A stretch of DNA of 64,000 bases from JAKACA01 sp049510975 (lineage in GTDB: Bacteria; Actinomycetota; Acidimicrobiia; Acidimicrobiales; Bog-793). The notes under the pieces are model-generated. The model made no database searches, was not told where the DNA came from, and saw only the letters and a program-made list of their open reading frames with translations. The position numbers were made by a program, and so were the translations under genes. The stretch is from the NCBI GenBank assembly GCA_049510975.1, contig JBEKYM010000006.1, forward strand, positions 54,925-118,924, in the 5' to 3' direction. Positions within the stretch are counted from its first letter, which is position 1; every line of letters starts with the position of its first letter. Shown here one piece after another: positions 1 through 8,381 of this stretch.

Positions 1-852
1 GGCGTGCTGCTGCCGGTCGGGACGACGGCACAGGTGCGTTTCGACAGCCCGCTCGGCGACGAGTTCGTCCTCTTGCAGCCGCCGGCGCCGAGCTCACACC
101 CGCGATGGTTGACGAACGGGACCCTGCTGACGGAGGCGCAAACGAGCACGGCGCCGAGCGTCGAGGACACGCTGGCCGCCCTCGCGGTCGTGCTGAACGG
201 CGGCGGCCTCAACCAACTCGAAACGATCGTCAGCCAACTGAACGACACCTTCACCGGCAACCAGCCGCAGATGCGCAGCCTGCTCGGCCAGCTCGGCACG
301 GATCTCAAGTCGCTGAACGCCCATCGGGGCGATCTCGACGCCGCCCTCGGCGCCATCGCCCACCTGTCGTCGGAGCTGAACACCGGCAGCAACGTCATCG
401 CCTCTGCCATCGAGTCCATCGCGCCGGCAACCGGGGTGCTCGCAAGTGAGAACACCGACCTTCGCCACTTCCTCACTCAGCTGACTCGCCTCAGCTCGGC
501 GGCCGACAGCATCATCGCCAAGACGAGCACGGCGGCCATCAACGACGCCCAACAGCTCCTGCCCGTCGTGAACCAGCTCGTCGGCGTCGAGACGAAAATC
601 GGCCCCGACCTGCAGGACATCGCTAACTTCGAATCGTCCACCGCCAAGGTGGCTCCGGGCAACTACCTGCAGGTGTCGGTGACACTCCGGATACTCCTGA
701 ACGGCAGCCCGGAGGAGCCGGCCGGCAGCGGAGGCGTCGTGGCCTCCGTGATGACTTCGCCGAGCGGACCGGCAACGAACGGCGGCAGCGAGTCGACCAC
801 GTCGGCCAGCTCGAGAGCCGTGTCGGCCCTGCTCGAAAGTGGGCTCCCATGA
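1..852 (+). CDS. MCE family protein, 5'-truncated by window edge
   Basis: This is the C-terminal 283 residues of a MlaD/MCE-domain protein, part of the periplasm-spanning tunnel of an Mce lipid importer. The visible start is the end of the MCE beta-barrel domain (TTAQVRFDSPLGDEFVLLQP). A long helical region follows, with leucine/serine heptad-like segments, then a low-complexity Ser/Thr/Gly tail. The upstream start is outside the window. The stop overlaps the next ATG (ATGA), so translation is coupled. From its place just before an MceF-like gene it probably corresponds to MceE, but the N-terminal lipobox that would prove this is not in view. Confidence 0.9.
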   Translation, partial: GVLLPVGTTAQVRFDSPLGDEFVLLQPPAPSSHPRWLTNGTLLTEAQTSTAPSVEDTLAALAVVLNGGGLNQLETIVSQLNDTFTGNQPQMRSLLGQLGTDLKSLNAHRGDLDAALGAIAHLSSELNTGSNVIASAIESIAPATGVLASENTDLRHFLTQLTRLSSAADSIIAKTSTAAINDAQQLLPVVNQLVGVETKIGPDLQDIANFESSTAKVAPGNYLQVSVTLRILLNGSPEEPAGSGGVVASVMTSPSGPATNGGSESTTSASSRAVSALLESGLP

Positions 853-1937
853 GGCGATCGAACGTCGGACCGATCCTCGGGCTCGTGGCGACCGTGATCG
901 CCGGCTTCTCCTACATCCTCTTCGGCGTGCTCGGTTGGGGGATCGGGGCTCAGCGCTTCCCCGTCACGGCCGTGCTCGCCCGTGCCGGCGGCATCTACCC
1001 GGAGGCGGACGTCACCTACCGCGGGGTCGCCGTCGGTGAGGTCGTCGGGCTGAAGCTCTCACCAGGGCATGTCGAGGTGGAACTGGCGATCGATCCGGGT
1101 ACGAAGATCCCGGTGGACTCGACAGCCGCAGTGAAGGAGCTCACTGGCATCGGCGAGCAATACCTCGACCTCGTGCCCCGCGCCAGCCACGGTCCTTTCC
1201 TGCACGCCGGGTCGGTCATCGCCGAGCCGAACACCTCCGTGCCGACGTCGATCAACACGCTCCTCATCGACTTCGGCAAGCTGCTCGGCTCGGTCAAGAC
1301 CTCCGACATCGTGACCCTCAACGCCGGCCTCTCGAGCGGGCTCGGTGGGCTCGGGCCGCAGTTACGGGCGCTCGTGACCGAGGGCTCGAACCTCGTGAGC
1401 GCCCTCCGAGCCTCACAGGCCGAGACGGTCGAGCTGCAGATCGGGGGTCACCTGGTGCTGAGCACGGCACTCACGACGAGCTCTGAGTTCTCCAAGTTCT
1501 CCGCCTCGCTGGCGGCGTTGACCGGTCAGCTCAAATCGTCGAACCTCGACCTGCGTGCGCTGTTGGCCAACGGTGACGCCTTCGAGAACGAGTTCTCCAA
1601 GCTGCTCTCGGCCGACACCCCCTCGCTCGAGGCCCTCATCGACAACTCCGCCACTGTGCTCAGCACAGCTGCGGCGCGCAACCCGGCGATCCGGGCGCTC
1701 TTCCAGGCCCTGCCCGTGTTCGCCGGCGACCTCGCCTCGGTGTCGGCGGGCGGAGAGATCCGGAGCGAGCTGACCTACAACACCGCCGACCCTGTCTGCC
1801 CGTACGTGTCCGGCAGCGCCATGGCTGCTCCCACCGCCCAAACGGGCGCGCCGAACCTCTCGCTCCCTTGTTTGCTGTCAGCTCCCGACCTCCTACAACG
1901 GGGAGTGTCGGCCGTTCCCGGAGGTAGCAATGGCTAA
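849..1937 (+). CDS. MCE family protein, MceF-like
   Basis: This 362-residue protein has one N-terminal membrane segment (about residues 8-30). An MCE/MlaD domain follows at about 38-115 (YRGVAVGEVVGLKLSPG, then VKELTGIGEQYLDLVP), and then the DUF3407-type helical region typical of actinobacterial Mce proteins. It should form one subunit of the hexameric needle that carries lipids or sterols across the envelope. The C-terminus is short and lacks the long proline-rich tail of some MceF proteins. The start overlaps the previous stop by four bases and the end overlaps the next gene by eight, so it lies inside a tight operon. Assignment to position F is by order only. Confidence 0.9.
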   Translation: MRRSNVGPILGLVATVIAGFSYILFGVLGWGIGAQRFPVTAVLARAGGIYPEADVTYRGVAVGEVVGLKLSPGHVEVELAIDPGTKIPVDSTAAVKELTGIGEQYLDLVPRASHGPFLHAGSVIAEPNTSVPTSINTLLIDFGKLLGSVKTSDIVTLNAGLSSGLGGLGPQLRALVTEGSNLVSALRASQAETVELQIGGHLVLSTALTTSSEFSKFSASLAALTGQLKSSNLDLRALLANGDAFENEFSKLLSADTPSLEALIDNSATVLSTAAARNPAIRALFQALPVFAGDLASVSAGGEIRSELTYNTADPVCPYVSGSAMAAPTAQTGAPNLSLPCLLSAPDLLQRGVSAVPGGSNG

Positions 1938-2667
1938 TGCCCGCAGGACGTCCGGTTCGACCCTTCAGCGATCGGCGGTCAGCGATCACGCCCTCGCCAC
2001 AAGCCGGCGCCTGGTGGCGCTGAGCGGGGAGGCAGTCGCTACCGAAGCGCTGCTCGAGGAGCTGGAACCGGTTGCACCGGTTGCACCGGTTGCACCGGCG
2101 GAGGCGGAGGCACCGGCGGAGGCGGCGGAGGTGCTCGGGGTCGACGACGCCACCGTCGTGCCGGCCAAGCTTGGCAGGGTCCGCTGGCTCATCGGGCGGA
2201 AGTGGTACATCGTCGCCCTCCTCGTCATCGCCGCGCTCGTTGCCTTCCTCGTCGTGGCGGAGTCCGATCTCACGAAGGACAACGCCGTCAACAACGCCCG
2301 CACGAGCGCTCTCGCAGCCGCCCGCACGGATGCCGTCGAGCTCGGCAGCTACAACTACCGCCACCTCAGCGCGGACTTCGGCATCGTGAAAAGCCACTCG
2401 ACGCCGTCGTTCCGGGCCAGCTTCACGCAGTCGTCCGACTCGCTCGCGAGCCTCCTCGCCAAATATCACGCCACGGCCAGAGCCACCGTCGTGGCGGCCG
2501 GCATCGTCTCGGCCTCGACGAGCAAAGCGGTCGTCCTCGTCTTCTTGAACCAAACGGTGTCGAACACCTCGAAGTCGGGCGGCCCCTCCACCGACCACAG
2601 CCGCGTCGAGATCACCCTGCTGAACGTGAACGGCCGCTGGCTCATCGACAAGGTGAACCTGCAGTGA
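1930..2667 (+). CDS. Mce-associated membrane protein (Mas-like)
   Basis: This 245-residue protein has a cytoplasmic N-terminal region of about 90 residues, a single membrane segment at about 95-115 (WYIVALLVIAALVAFLVVAE), and an external domain of about 125 residues with an NTF2-like pattern (tyrosine/leucine-rich first helix, final strand ending RWLIDKVNLQ). This is the architecture of the Mas/OmamA proteins that stabilise Mce transporters in mycobacteria. The N-terminal region carries a short Val-Ala-Pro triplet repeat followed by Glu/Ala-rich sequence. Its position directly after the mceF-like gene with an 8-base overlap supports the role. Sequence identity to Mas proteins is generally weak, so the call rests on architecture and context. 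Confidence 0.75.
   Translation: MANARRTSGSTLQRSAVSDHALATSRRLVALSGEAVATEALLEELEPVAPVAPVAPAEAEAPAEAAEVLGVDDATVVPAKLGRVRWLIGRKWYIVALLVIAALVAFLVVAESDLTKDNAVNNARTSALAAARTDAVELGSYNYRHLSADFGIVKSHSTPSFRASFTQSSDSLASLLAKYHATARATVVAAGIVSASTSKAVVLVFLNQTVSNTSKSGGPSTDHSRVEITLLNVNGRWLIDKVNLQ
2071..2097 (+). repeat. 9-bp tandem repeat (x3) in the Mas-like gene
   Basis: Three exact copies of GTTGCACCG encode (Val-Ala-Pro)3 in the cytoplasmic N-terminal part of the Mas-like protein. The repeat preserves the reading frame. Gain or loss of units would only change the length of a flexible linker. Confidence 0.85.
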
Positions 2668-3386
2668 GACACGAGGCCATGCCTCCGTTGGGTGTGGCCG
2701 CGGTGCTCGTGCTGGCCGTGGGCTGCCTGACCTTGCTCGGGCCGTCCGTGCTCGCCAGCGCCGGATCACCGGCCGGCGCCACCAACTGCCCGCGTCCCAC
2801 GTGGCCGCCCAACCACCCCTACCAGCTCGCCTTCAGCGGATCGCTGAGCGGCCACCTCTCCCTCACGAGCACGCCCGTCGGAGCCATCACCTTCCCGCCG
2901 ATCACAGGGACGTTCTGCGGGCTGCTCGAGCTGCCGAGCGAAGCCGCCGTCGTGCAGCCGGCCAACCTCGGCTTCGCCCCCATCGACGTCTCCTTCGCAC
3001 GCGCCATCGTGCCTGCCGCCGTCGAGGCCACCGCTCCGAGCATCGGAACCGTCGCCGACCATGCGGCCACCGGCGGCGGCCTCAACTTGCAGTTGACTGC
3101 CCCCATCGCCGCCCGGACAGGTCTGCTCGGCGTCGAGTGCCTGCTGCCCGTCCAGTTGACGCTCAGCACCGCCGGCCCGGGCGGCGAAGCACTCAGCGGG
3201 CCGCTGTCCAGCGCCACGGCGACGTTGGTGGCAAGCGGCTTTGCGATCGGCTCTGCGCAGAGCACCGGGGCGGGCGGGACCTGCCCCGGCTACCTGGCCG
3301 AGCATGTCGACAGCCTGCTCGGCCTTCCCAACTCCCATACGAGCACGAGCGTCCAGGTGAGGCTCGACATCTCGCTCCAGCAGTAG
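2664..3386 (+). CDS. Secreted protein of unknown function, first of a tandem pair in the mce operon
   Basis: The GTG start overlaps the stop of the Mas-like gene (GTGA); an ATG lies five codons later. The product of about 240 residues begins with a signal peptide (LGVAAVLVLAVGCLTLLGPS) and has no other membrane segment. The mature part shares a clear block order with the next protein: CP...PPxxPYQ, then CGLLELPSE, then GGGLNLQLT, then GPLSSATATLVASGF, then a C-terminal Cys-...-LLGLPNSHT block. Four conserved cysteines suggest disulfides. I do not recognise the family. Its position between Mas and the ATPase implies an extracytoplasmic accessory role in Mce transport, which is inference. Confidence 0.8.
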   Translation: MRHEAMPPLGVAAVLVLAVGCLTLLGPSVLASAGSPAGATNCPRPTWPPNHPYQLAFSGSLSGHLSLTSTPVGAITFPPITGTFCGLLELPSEAAVVQPANLGFAPIDVSFARAIVPAAVEATAPSIGTVADHAATGGGLNLQLTAPIAARTGLLGVECLLPVQLTLSTAGPGGEALSGPLSSATATLVASGFAIGSAQSTGAGGTCPGYLAEHVDSLLGLPNSHTSTSVQVRLDISLQQ

Positions 3387-3398
3387 GAGGGGCCGACG

Positions 3399-4247
3399 AT
3401 GAGACCTATCGACGGCGCCGGCGAGACGGCACGCCCGCCATCGCCGCCAAGGCGCCGCATCGTGACAGCGGCCCTGCTTCTCTCGGCCATCGTCACCGTC
3501 CCCCTCGTGTCGGTGGCACGCGGGCGCGAGGCCCGAACGAGCACGCCGCCGGCGGCACTCACGGCGGAGGGGACGACGACCACGACCGCCCCGATCGTCC
3601 CTCCGCCCCACTGCCCGTCCGCCACGAACCCGCCCGGCAGCCCGTACCAGGTGGCCGTCTCGGCAACGCTCAAGGCGCAGCTGACGATCGTCGGCCTCGT
3701 GACCACCCAGACCAAGCCGGCAGTCATGCCACACATCGTCTCGGACCTCTGCGGCCTCCTGCTGCTGCCGAACGAGTCGACGACGGTGACCCCGAGCGAC
3801 ACGACCTTTGCAAACCCGACGCTCATCAACATCCCGACGGGCGCCAAGATCCCACCGGTGCAGCACGACTACGTCGACTTGTCCCTGGCGGCCCCGAGCA
3901 CCGCCACCGTGGCGCCGCAACCAGCCTCGGACGGGGGCCTCAACCTCTCCATCACCGCCGAGGTGGAGACCCTCGCCTACGAAGGGACGCCGGGGCCGAG
4001 CGCGCCGGCGTGCACCGACGGACCCGTCGACGTCACACTCACGACGAATGCCCCGGGAGGCATGCCGCTGCAGGGGCCGCTGCAGGACGCCACCGCAACG
4101 TTGGTGGCGTCGGGTTTCACCATTCCGGCAAGCACCGACACGAGCACCCGCTGCGGAATCTTCGGACCTCAGATCAACTACCTCTTGAACCTGCCCAACG
4201 ATCACACGACGATGGTTGCGAAGCTGCACCTGTCGGTGTCCGACTGA
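3399..4247 (+). CDS. Secreted or membrane-anchored protein of unknown function, second of a tandem pair
   Basis: This 282-residue protein is paralogous to its upstream neighbour (12-base gap). The N-terminus has a hydrophobic stretch at about 25-43 (IVTAALLLSAIVTVPLVSVA) after a basic, proline-containing leader. This could be a signal anchor or a signal peptide. A Thr/Pro-rich linker follows, then the shared domain: CPSATNPPGSPYQ, CGLLLLPNES, DGGLNLSIT, GPLQDATATLVASGF and LLNLPNDHT. The blocks have the same order and similar spacing in both proteins, so this is an old tandem duplication. Function is unknown. A lipid-carrier or envelope-attachment role in the Mce system is only a contextual guess. 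Confidence 0.8.
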   Translation: MRPIDGAGETARPPSPPRRRIVTAALLLSAIVTVPLVSVARGREARTSTPPAALTAEGTTTTTAPIVPPPHCPSATNPPGSPYQVAVSATLKAQLTIVGLVTTQTKPAVMPHIVSDLCGLLLLPNESTTVTPSDTTFANPTLINIPTGAKIPPVQHDYVDLSLAAPSTATVAPQPASDGGLNLSITAEVETLAYEGTPGPSAPACTDGPVDVTLTTNAPGGMPLQGPLQDATATLVASGFTIPASTDTSTRCGIFGPQINYLLNLPNDHTTMVAKLHLSVSD

Positions 4248-4263
4248 GCGCAGAAGGGATCGC

Positions 4264-5148
4264 ATGCTGCCCGTGCTCCAACAGAGCCTGCCCGAGGCCG
4301 CCCCGAGCGAGGCGATGATCTCGCTGCGTGGCGTCACGAAGTCGTTTCGCCATCACACCGTGCTCGAGGACATCACCTTCGACGTACCTCGCGGCAAGAT
4401 CACCGCCATCCTCGGCCCGTCGGGCACCGGCAAGTCCGTGCTGCTGAAGAACATCCTTGGGCTCCTGCGCCCCGACTTCGGGCAGATCTGGGTGGACGGC
4501 CAGCCCATCGTGGGGTTGCGCGAGCGGCAGTTGAACGAGATCCGCAAGCGTTTCGGCGTCCTGTTCCAAGACGGCGCCCTCTTCGGCTCGATGGATCTGT
4601 ACGACAACATCGCCTTCCCGCTGCGCGAACACACGCGCATGACCGAGCAGGACGTCGCCGCCCGCGTGCACGAGAACGCCGAGCTCGTGGGCCTGATGGA
4701 CCATCTCCACAAGCTGCCGGGCGAGGTTTCCGGCGGGATGCGCAAGCGGGCGGGGCTCGCACGCGCCATGGTCACTCGGCCCGAGATCGTCTTGTTCGAC
4801 GAGCCAGATTCGGGCCTCGACCCGGTGCGGGTCGCCTACCTCGACGAGCTCGTCGTCACGGCGCAGCGAGAGACGGGAGCGACGTTCTTCATCATCACCC
4901 ACAACATCGCCTCGACCCTGCGGACGGCTGACTACATCGGCGTCCTCTTCCGTTCCCATCTCGTGAAGTTCGCCAGCAAAGCCGAGATGATCGACGTCGA
5001 CGACCCGATCATCCGCCAATTCCTCGGCGGCAGGACCGAGGGACCGATCGGCATGGACGAGATGGCCGACGAGGAGGAGCCGGACGTGCCGGCGGCGAAC
5101 GAGCTTGCCGAGAAGCTGCGAGCGGCCTGGCAGACGCCGCCCGGCTAG
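4264..5148 (+). CDS. ABC transporter ATP-binding protein of the Mce system (MceG/Mkl/MlaF type)
   Basis: This is the 294-residue ATPase that should power the Mce importer. It has Walker A GPSGTGKS at about 51-58, a Q-loop FQDG, the signature VSGGMRKRAGLARA (the GMRKR form is characteristic of MlaF/MceG rather than generic ABC ATPases), Walker B IVLFDEPDSGLDP and an H-loop ITHN. The acidic C-terminal extension of about 50 residues resembles the tail of mycobacterial MceG. ATG 4264 was chosen over an upstream in-frame start because AGAAGGGA stands six bases before it and because it leaves a 16-base gap after the preceding stop. In mycobacteria mceG is unlinked to mce operons; here it sits at the end of one. 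Confidence 0.92.
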   Translation: MLPVLQQSLPEAAPSEAMISLRGVTKSFRHHTVLEDITFDVPRGKITAILGPSGTGKSVLLKNILGLLRPDFGQIWVDGQPIVGLRERQLNEIRKRFGVLFQDGALFGSMDLYDNIAFPLREHTRMTEQDVAARVHENAELVGLMDHLHKLPGEVSGGMRKRAGLARAMVTRPEIVLFDEPDSGLDPVRVAYLDELVVTAQRETGATFFIITHNIASTLRTADYIGVLFRSHLVKFASKAEMIDVDDPIIRQFLGGRTEGPIGMDEMADEEEPDVPAANELAEKLRAAWQTPPG

Positions 5149-5152
5149 CCGG
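5141..5152. repeat. 12-bp perfect palindrome at the end of the mce operon
   Basis: CCGGCTAGCCGG is self-complementary and spans the TAG stop codon of the ATPase gene. It could form the stem of a weak terminator between this operon and the convergent MOSC gene. No T-run follows, so the terminator role is uncertain. Confidence 0.4.
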
Positions 5153-5247
5153 CTGTCTGTGCCGAGCGCCGCGCCGTCAAATGGTCGCCGGCGGGCGGTT
5201 TGGCGGCGCGCCTCGGGGGGTTACCGACGAGAGCGTCCGCTCGCCCC

Positions 5248-6237
5248 TCACGGCTGCAGCGTCACCTGGCCGCCGGCGGCTACGTCGCCGGGCCGCCTGA
5301 CCCAGGCATACCAGCGAGCCCAATCCGGGTGGCTGTCGTGCGACAACCGCGAGAAATCGCCATCGTCGAACCACTGCCCCTGCTTGGTGCAGGGCACGGC
5401 GGGATAGGAGATCTCGAGGAGGGCGCCGCCCACCATGACGATGGCGCCGGGACGCATCGACGACCAGTCGAGGCCAGCCACGGTCAGGTTCTCGCCCGCA
5501 CAACCAGGGGCGATGGGGTGGCCGGCGGCGGCAAGCTCGGCGATGACCTCTGCCGACCACAGGCAGAGCGCTTGGAAGGGTCGGCCGTGGTGGGTCCGGT
5601 CGGCTTGACGATCAGCGTCGAGTCCTCGCCAGCCGATCCGGCCGGCCGGCACCTCCGACTTCGGCACACCACCGTCGGAGACGTTGATCCGGAGGACCGA
5701 GCCGACGCCTGGTGGTGTGCCGACGCCGAGGGCAGCGAGCCCCCGCGAGACGTCCATGAAGTGGTGGCTGGCGTCGTGGGCAGCATGCAGCACCGCCGCT
5801 CGCGCTTCGATCGGGCCGGCGGGCATACGGCCGACGTTGCCCCAAGGTGCTCCCGACGACTGCGCCAGAAGAGCAAGGGCGTCGCCTTCGGCCTCGAGGC
5901 GGTCGAGGACGTCGACGGGATCGAGTCGTGCCGGCACGTCGCCTGCAGAAGCCGCCGGGCCGTCGGCCACGGCCTCGAGGAGGCAACCGTCCTTCGCCAG
6001 GATCTGCTCGACCCCGCGCCGGATGGTCCGCGTAACGCCGGCGGTGTGCTCCCCGTACTCGAGCGTCGACCACACGCCGGGTGACGGCCGGCGGTTGAGG
6101 TCGGAGGCGTCCACGCCGGCCGTCGCCAGGCGCCACCAGTAGCCGAGGGCGTCGAAGAGCGTGTGGGCGTCCCGCACGGTCCAGTCAACGGCGCGAAAAC
6201 CGCATTCAGAGCACTCCTCCCCCGTGTCGCCGTCCAT
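5248..6237 (-). CDS. DinB-like / MOSC domain fusion protein
   Basis: Two domains are joined in 329 residues. The N-terminal half is a DinB-like four-helix domain: it opens with CSECGF, has a His in the EYGEHTAGV helix and a HAAHDASHH cluster, the usual metal-ligand pattern. The C-terminal half (about residue 165 on) is a MOSC domain with GRIGWRGL, GENLTVAGLDW, LEISYPAVPC and a final tryptophan-rich segment. MOSC domains bind sulfur-carrying cofactors such as Moco or process pyridoxal-type and N-hydroxylated compounds. The conserved Cys in PAVPCTKQG is present. The ATG was preferred to the GTG one codon upstream. It stands alone, convergent with the mce operon. Substrate unknown. Confidence 0.8.
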   Translation of the reverse strand: MDGDTGEECSECGFRAVDWTVRDAHTLFDALGYWWRLATAGVDASDLNRRPSPGVWSTLEYGEHTAGVTRTIRRGVEQILAKDGCLLEAVADGPAASAGDVPARLDPVDVLDRLEAEGDALALLAQSSGAPWGNVGRMPAGPIEARAAVLHAAHDASHHFMDVSRGLAALGVGTPPGVGSVLRINVSDGGVPKSEVPAGRIGWRGLDADRQADRTHHGRPFQALCLWSAEVIAELAAAGHPIAPGCAGENLTVAGLDWSSMRPGAIVMVGGALLEISYPAVPCTKQGQWFDDGDFSRLSHDSHPDWARWYAWVRRPGDVAAGGQVTLQP

Positions 6238-6303
6238 CACTCCAGCATGCTCGCTCGGACGACGGCGAGGCCGGCACGCGGCCCGTACCAGCCGGGTGCT
6301 CGG

Positions 6304-8340
6304 TCAGGTGAGCGCCTGGGACACCCAGTCGTTTCGGGGAGAGTGGGTCACCGAGACGGCGGGCACGGGCGGGCCGACGAACTCGAGGAGGGCCTGCTCG
6401 GTGAGCGGCCGGGAGAAGTGGTAGCCCTGCAGCAGGTCGAAACCGATCTCGGTCATGAGCCCCTCGATGGCGGCATCCTCGACGCCCTCGGCAACGCTCA
6501 CGAGACCGAGCCGATGGGTGAGCTCGTGCACCGACCGCACGATCGCCTGGTCGGCAGCAGACGTCAGCGCCCGCTGCACGAAGCTCATGTCGACTTTGAT
6601 CTCGTCGAGCGGCAGATGCGGGATCGCCGCCAGCGACGTGTAACCCGTCCCGAAGTCGTCGATCGAGACGCGGATGCCGTGGTCGTGCAGTGGGCGGAGG
6701 AGGTTGACGGCCTGCAGGAGCTCGACGGCGGCGGTTTCGGTGACTTCGACGGCGAGAGCCGAGGACGGGAGGTGACGGGCTTCGAGCTCGGCCAGGATCC
6801 ACTGGGACAGGTCCGGCAGGCGCATCGTCTTTGCCGACAGGTTGACCGATACGGGCAGCTCGACGAGCTCCCTGCGCCAGCGCACCTGAGCATCGAGCGC
6901 CTCGCCGACGACCCACTGTGTGAGCCGGTCGATGAGGCCGGTGCGCTCGGCCAGCACGATGAAGCGACCCGGCGGCACGTTGCCGTGGACGGGGCTCTGC
7001 CACCGCAACAGCGCCTCCACCGAGACGGTGCGGCCGGTCACGACCGACATCTGTGGCTGGTACTCGAGGTGGAGCTCTCCGCGGCCGGCCGCCAGCCGAA
7101 GGTCTGCCAGTAGTCCGAGGTCCTCGCCGGTGAGCGTGCCGTGGTCGCCGTCCCAGACGGCAGAGACGCTGCCGGACGCTGCCGCTCGGCGGGCACTGAG
7201 CGAGGCGCGACGCACGAGCTCGGCGACGTCGGTCCCGTCCCATGGGGCAAATACGAGGCCGACATGGGCGCGCAGTGAGACCTCGACCCGATCGACGAGG
7301 TAGCGCCCGGAGTTGATGGCGGCGTCCAGAGTACGAGCGAGCGCCAACCCCGCGGTCAGTGCCACACTCGGCACCTCGCCGGCTTGATCGGCCTCGTCTC
7401 CATCGAGCTCTCCGGCGAGGTCGAGCGTGAGGACGAGCTCGTCGCCCTCCACCCGGGTGATGACCGTGTCGGGAGGCACCACTTGCCCGAGGTCCTCGAC
7501 CGCCCGGCGCAGCAGCTCCGAGCCGACCCGGTAGCCGAGGGCCTGGCGGGCATCGTCGACGCCGGACAGGAACAGGGCGGCGACGACGAACGCGCCGGAG
7601 TGTCCGCCGTCTTCGCTCCGGCCGGCGATGCGTTGGGCGAGGCCGACGCCGTTGGCGAGGCCGGTTTCTGGGTCGACGGAGCCGCTCCGCCAGACCGAGC
7701 GGATGAGCACTTGCACGATCAACGAGGCGGAGAGGACGAGGACGGCACTCGCAAGCACGACGACCGCCGCCGGGCCCAGGTGCAAGTCGCCGGCGAGTGC
7801 CACAAAGAGTGCGACCGAGACAAAGCCCTGGTAGGCGACCACGGTCCGAAGTCCGAGGTAGAGGGCCACGATCATGGCGAACGGCAGCAGAACGAGGGCG
7901 TTGGCGAGGACGGGTCCGGTCGAGTGACCCTCGTGCACGAGCGCGATCGCGAGGACGCTTCCGAGGCCGATGAGGGCGCGGCAGGTCCGAGGACCGATCT
8001 CCTTCACGACGAGCAGCCAGACCCAGACGGCGGCAGCGAGGACGATGGCACCGATGAGCCACCCGACGGCTGCCGGTGGCCAAGGCAGCGCCATCGCCTC
8101 GATCGCCCAGAGCACGAGCGCCTGCGCGTAGACGATGCGAAGGACCGACAACGGGCTCAGGAGCTCGAGCGGTGCGCCGAGCGCAAGCCACGATCTCGTC
8201 TTCGGGAACAGCCGGCTCTGCACCGGGGCGTCGGCCGGCAAACGGGTGCTGGTCACTGAGCCTGAGCCCCCGTCGTTGGGTGCTGTCCAGCCCTGCCAGG
8301 TAAAACGAGGCGCGTGGGACGAACGCATCCTCTTCACCAT
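6304..8340 (-). CDS. Membrane GGDEF (degenerate) - EAL protein, likely c-di-GMP phosphodiesterase
   Basis: About 679 residues. The N-terminal 60-190 region holds five or six hydrophobic segments. A GGDEF domain then opens with DPETGLANGVGL, but its signature is EGDEL instead of GGDEF, so cyclase activity is unlikely. The EAL domain is complete: VEALLRW, a NLS asparagine, EVTE, DDFGTGYTSL, KVD, SVAEGVED and LLQGYHFSRP. The expected activity is hydrolysis of c-di-GMP to pGpG at the membrane, with the GGDEF domain perhaps a GTP-sensing regulator. A TTG two codons upstream is possible, and the start is not supported by a strong ribosome site. No partner gene is adjacent. Confidence 0.88.
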   Translation of the reverse strand: MVKRMRSSHAPRFTWQGWTAPNDGGSGSVTSTRLPADAPVQSRLFPKTRSWLALGAPLELLSPLSVLRIVYAQALVLWAIEAMALPWPPAAVGWLIGAIVLAAAVWVWLLVVKEIGPRTCRALIGLGSVLAIALVHEGHSTGPVLANALVLLPFAMIVALYLGLRTVVAYQGFVSVALFVALAGDLHLGPAAVVVLASAVLVLSASLIVQVLIRSVWRSGSVDPETGLANGVGLAQRIAGRSEDGGHSGAFVVAALFLSGVDDARQALGYRVGSELLRRAVEDLGQVVPPDTVITRVEGDELVLTLDLAGELDGDEADQAGEVPSVALTAGLALARTLDAAINSGRYLVDRVEVSLRAHVGLVFAPWDGTDVAELVRRASLSARRAAASGSVSAVWDGDHGTLTGEDLGLLADLRLAAGRGELHLEYQPQMSVVTGRTVSVEALLRWQSPVHGNVPPGRFIVLAERTGLIDRLTQWVVGEALDAQVRWRRELVELPVSVNLSAKTMRLPDLSQWILAELEARHLPSSALAVEVTETAAVELLQAVNLLRPLHDHGIRVSIDDFGTGYTSLAAIPHLPLDEIKVDMSFVQRALTSAADQAIVRSVHELTHRLGLVSVAEGVEDAAIEGLMTEIGFDLLQGYHFSRPLTEQALLEFVGPPVPAVSVTHSPRNDWVSQALT

Positions 8341-8381
8341 CGGCAATACCGGACGGGACCTGAAGCAGCCTGAGCTTCGTC

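Noticed and set aside
2766..4337. 523-codon minus-strand frame opposite the mce accessory genes
   Set aside because: It has Arg/Gly/His-biased composition and no ribosome site, and it is opposite two genes with matching paralogous motifs.
5141..5152. Rho-independent terminator
   Set aside because: The palindrome has no loop of suitable size and no following T-run, so it was listed only as a repeat.
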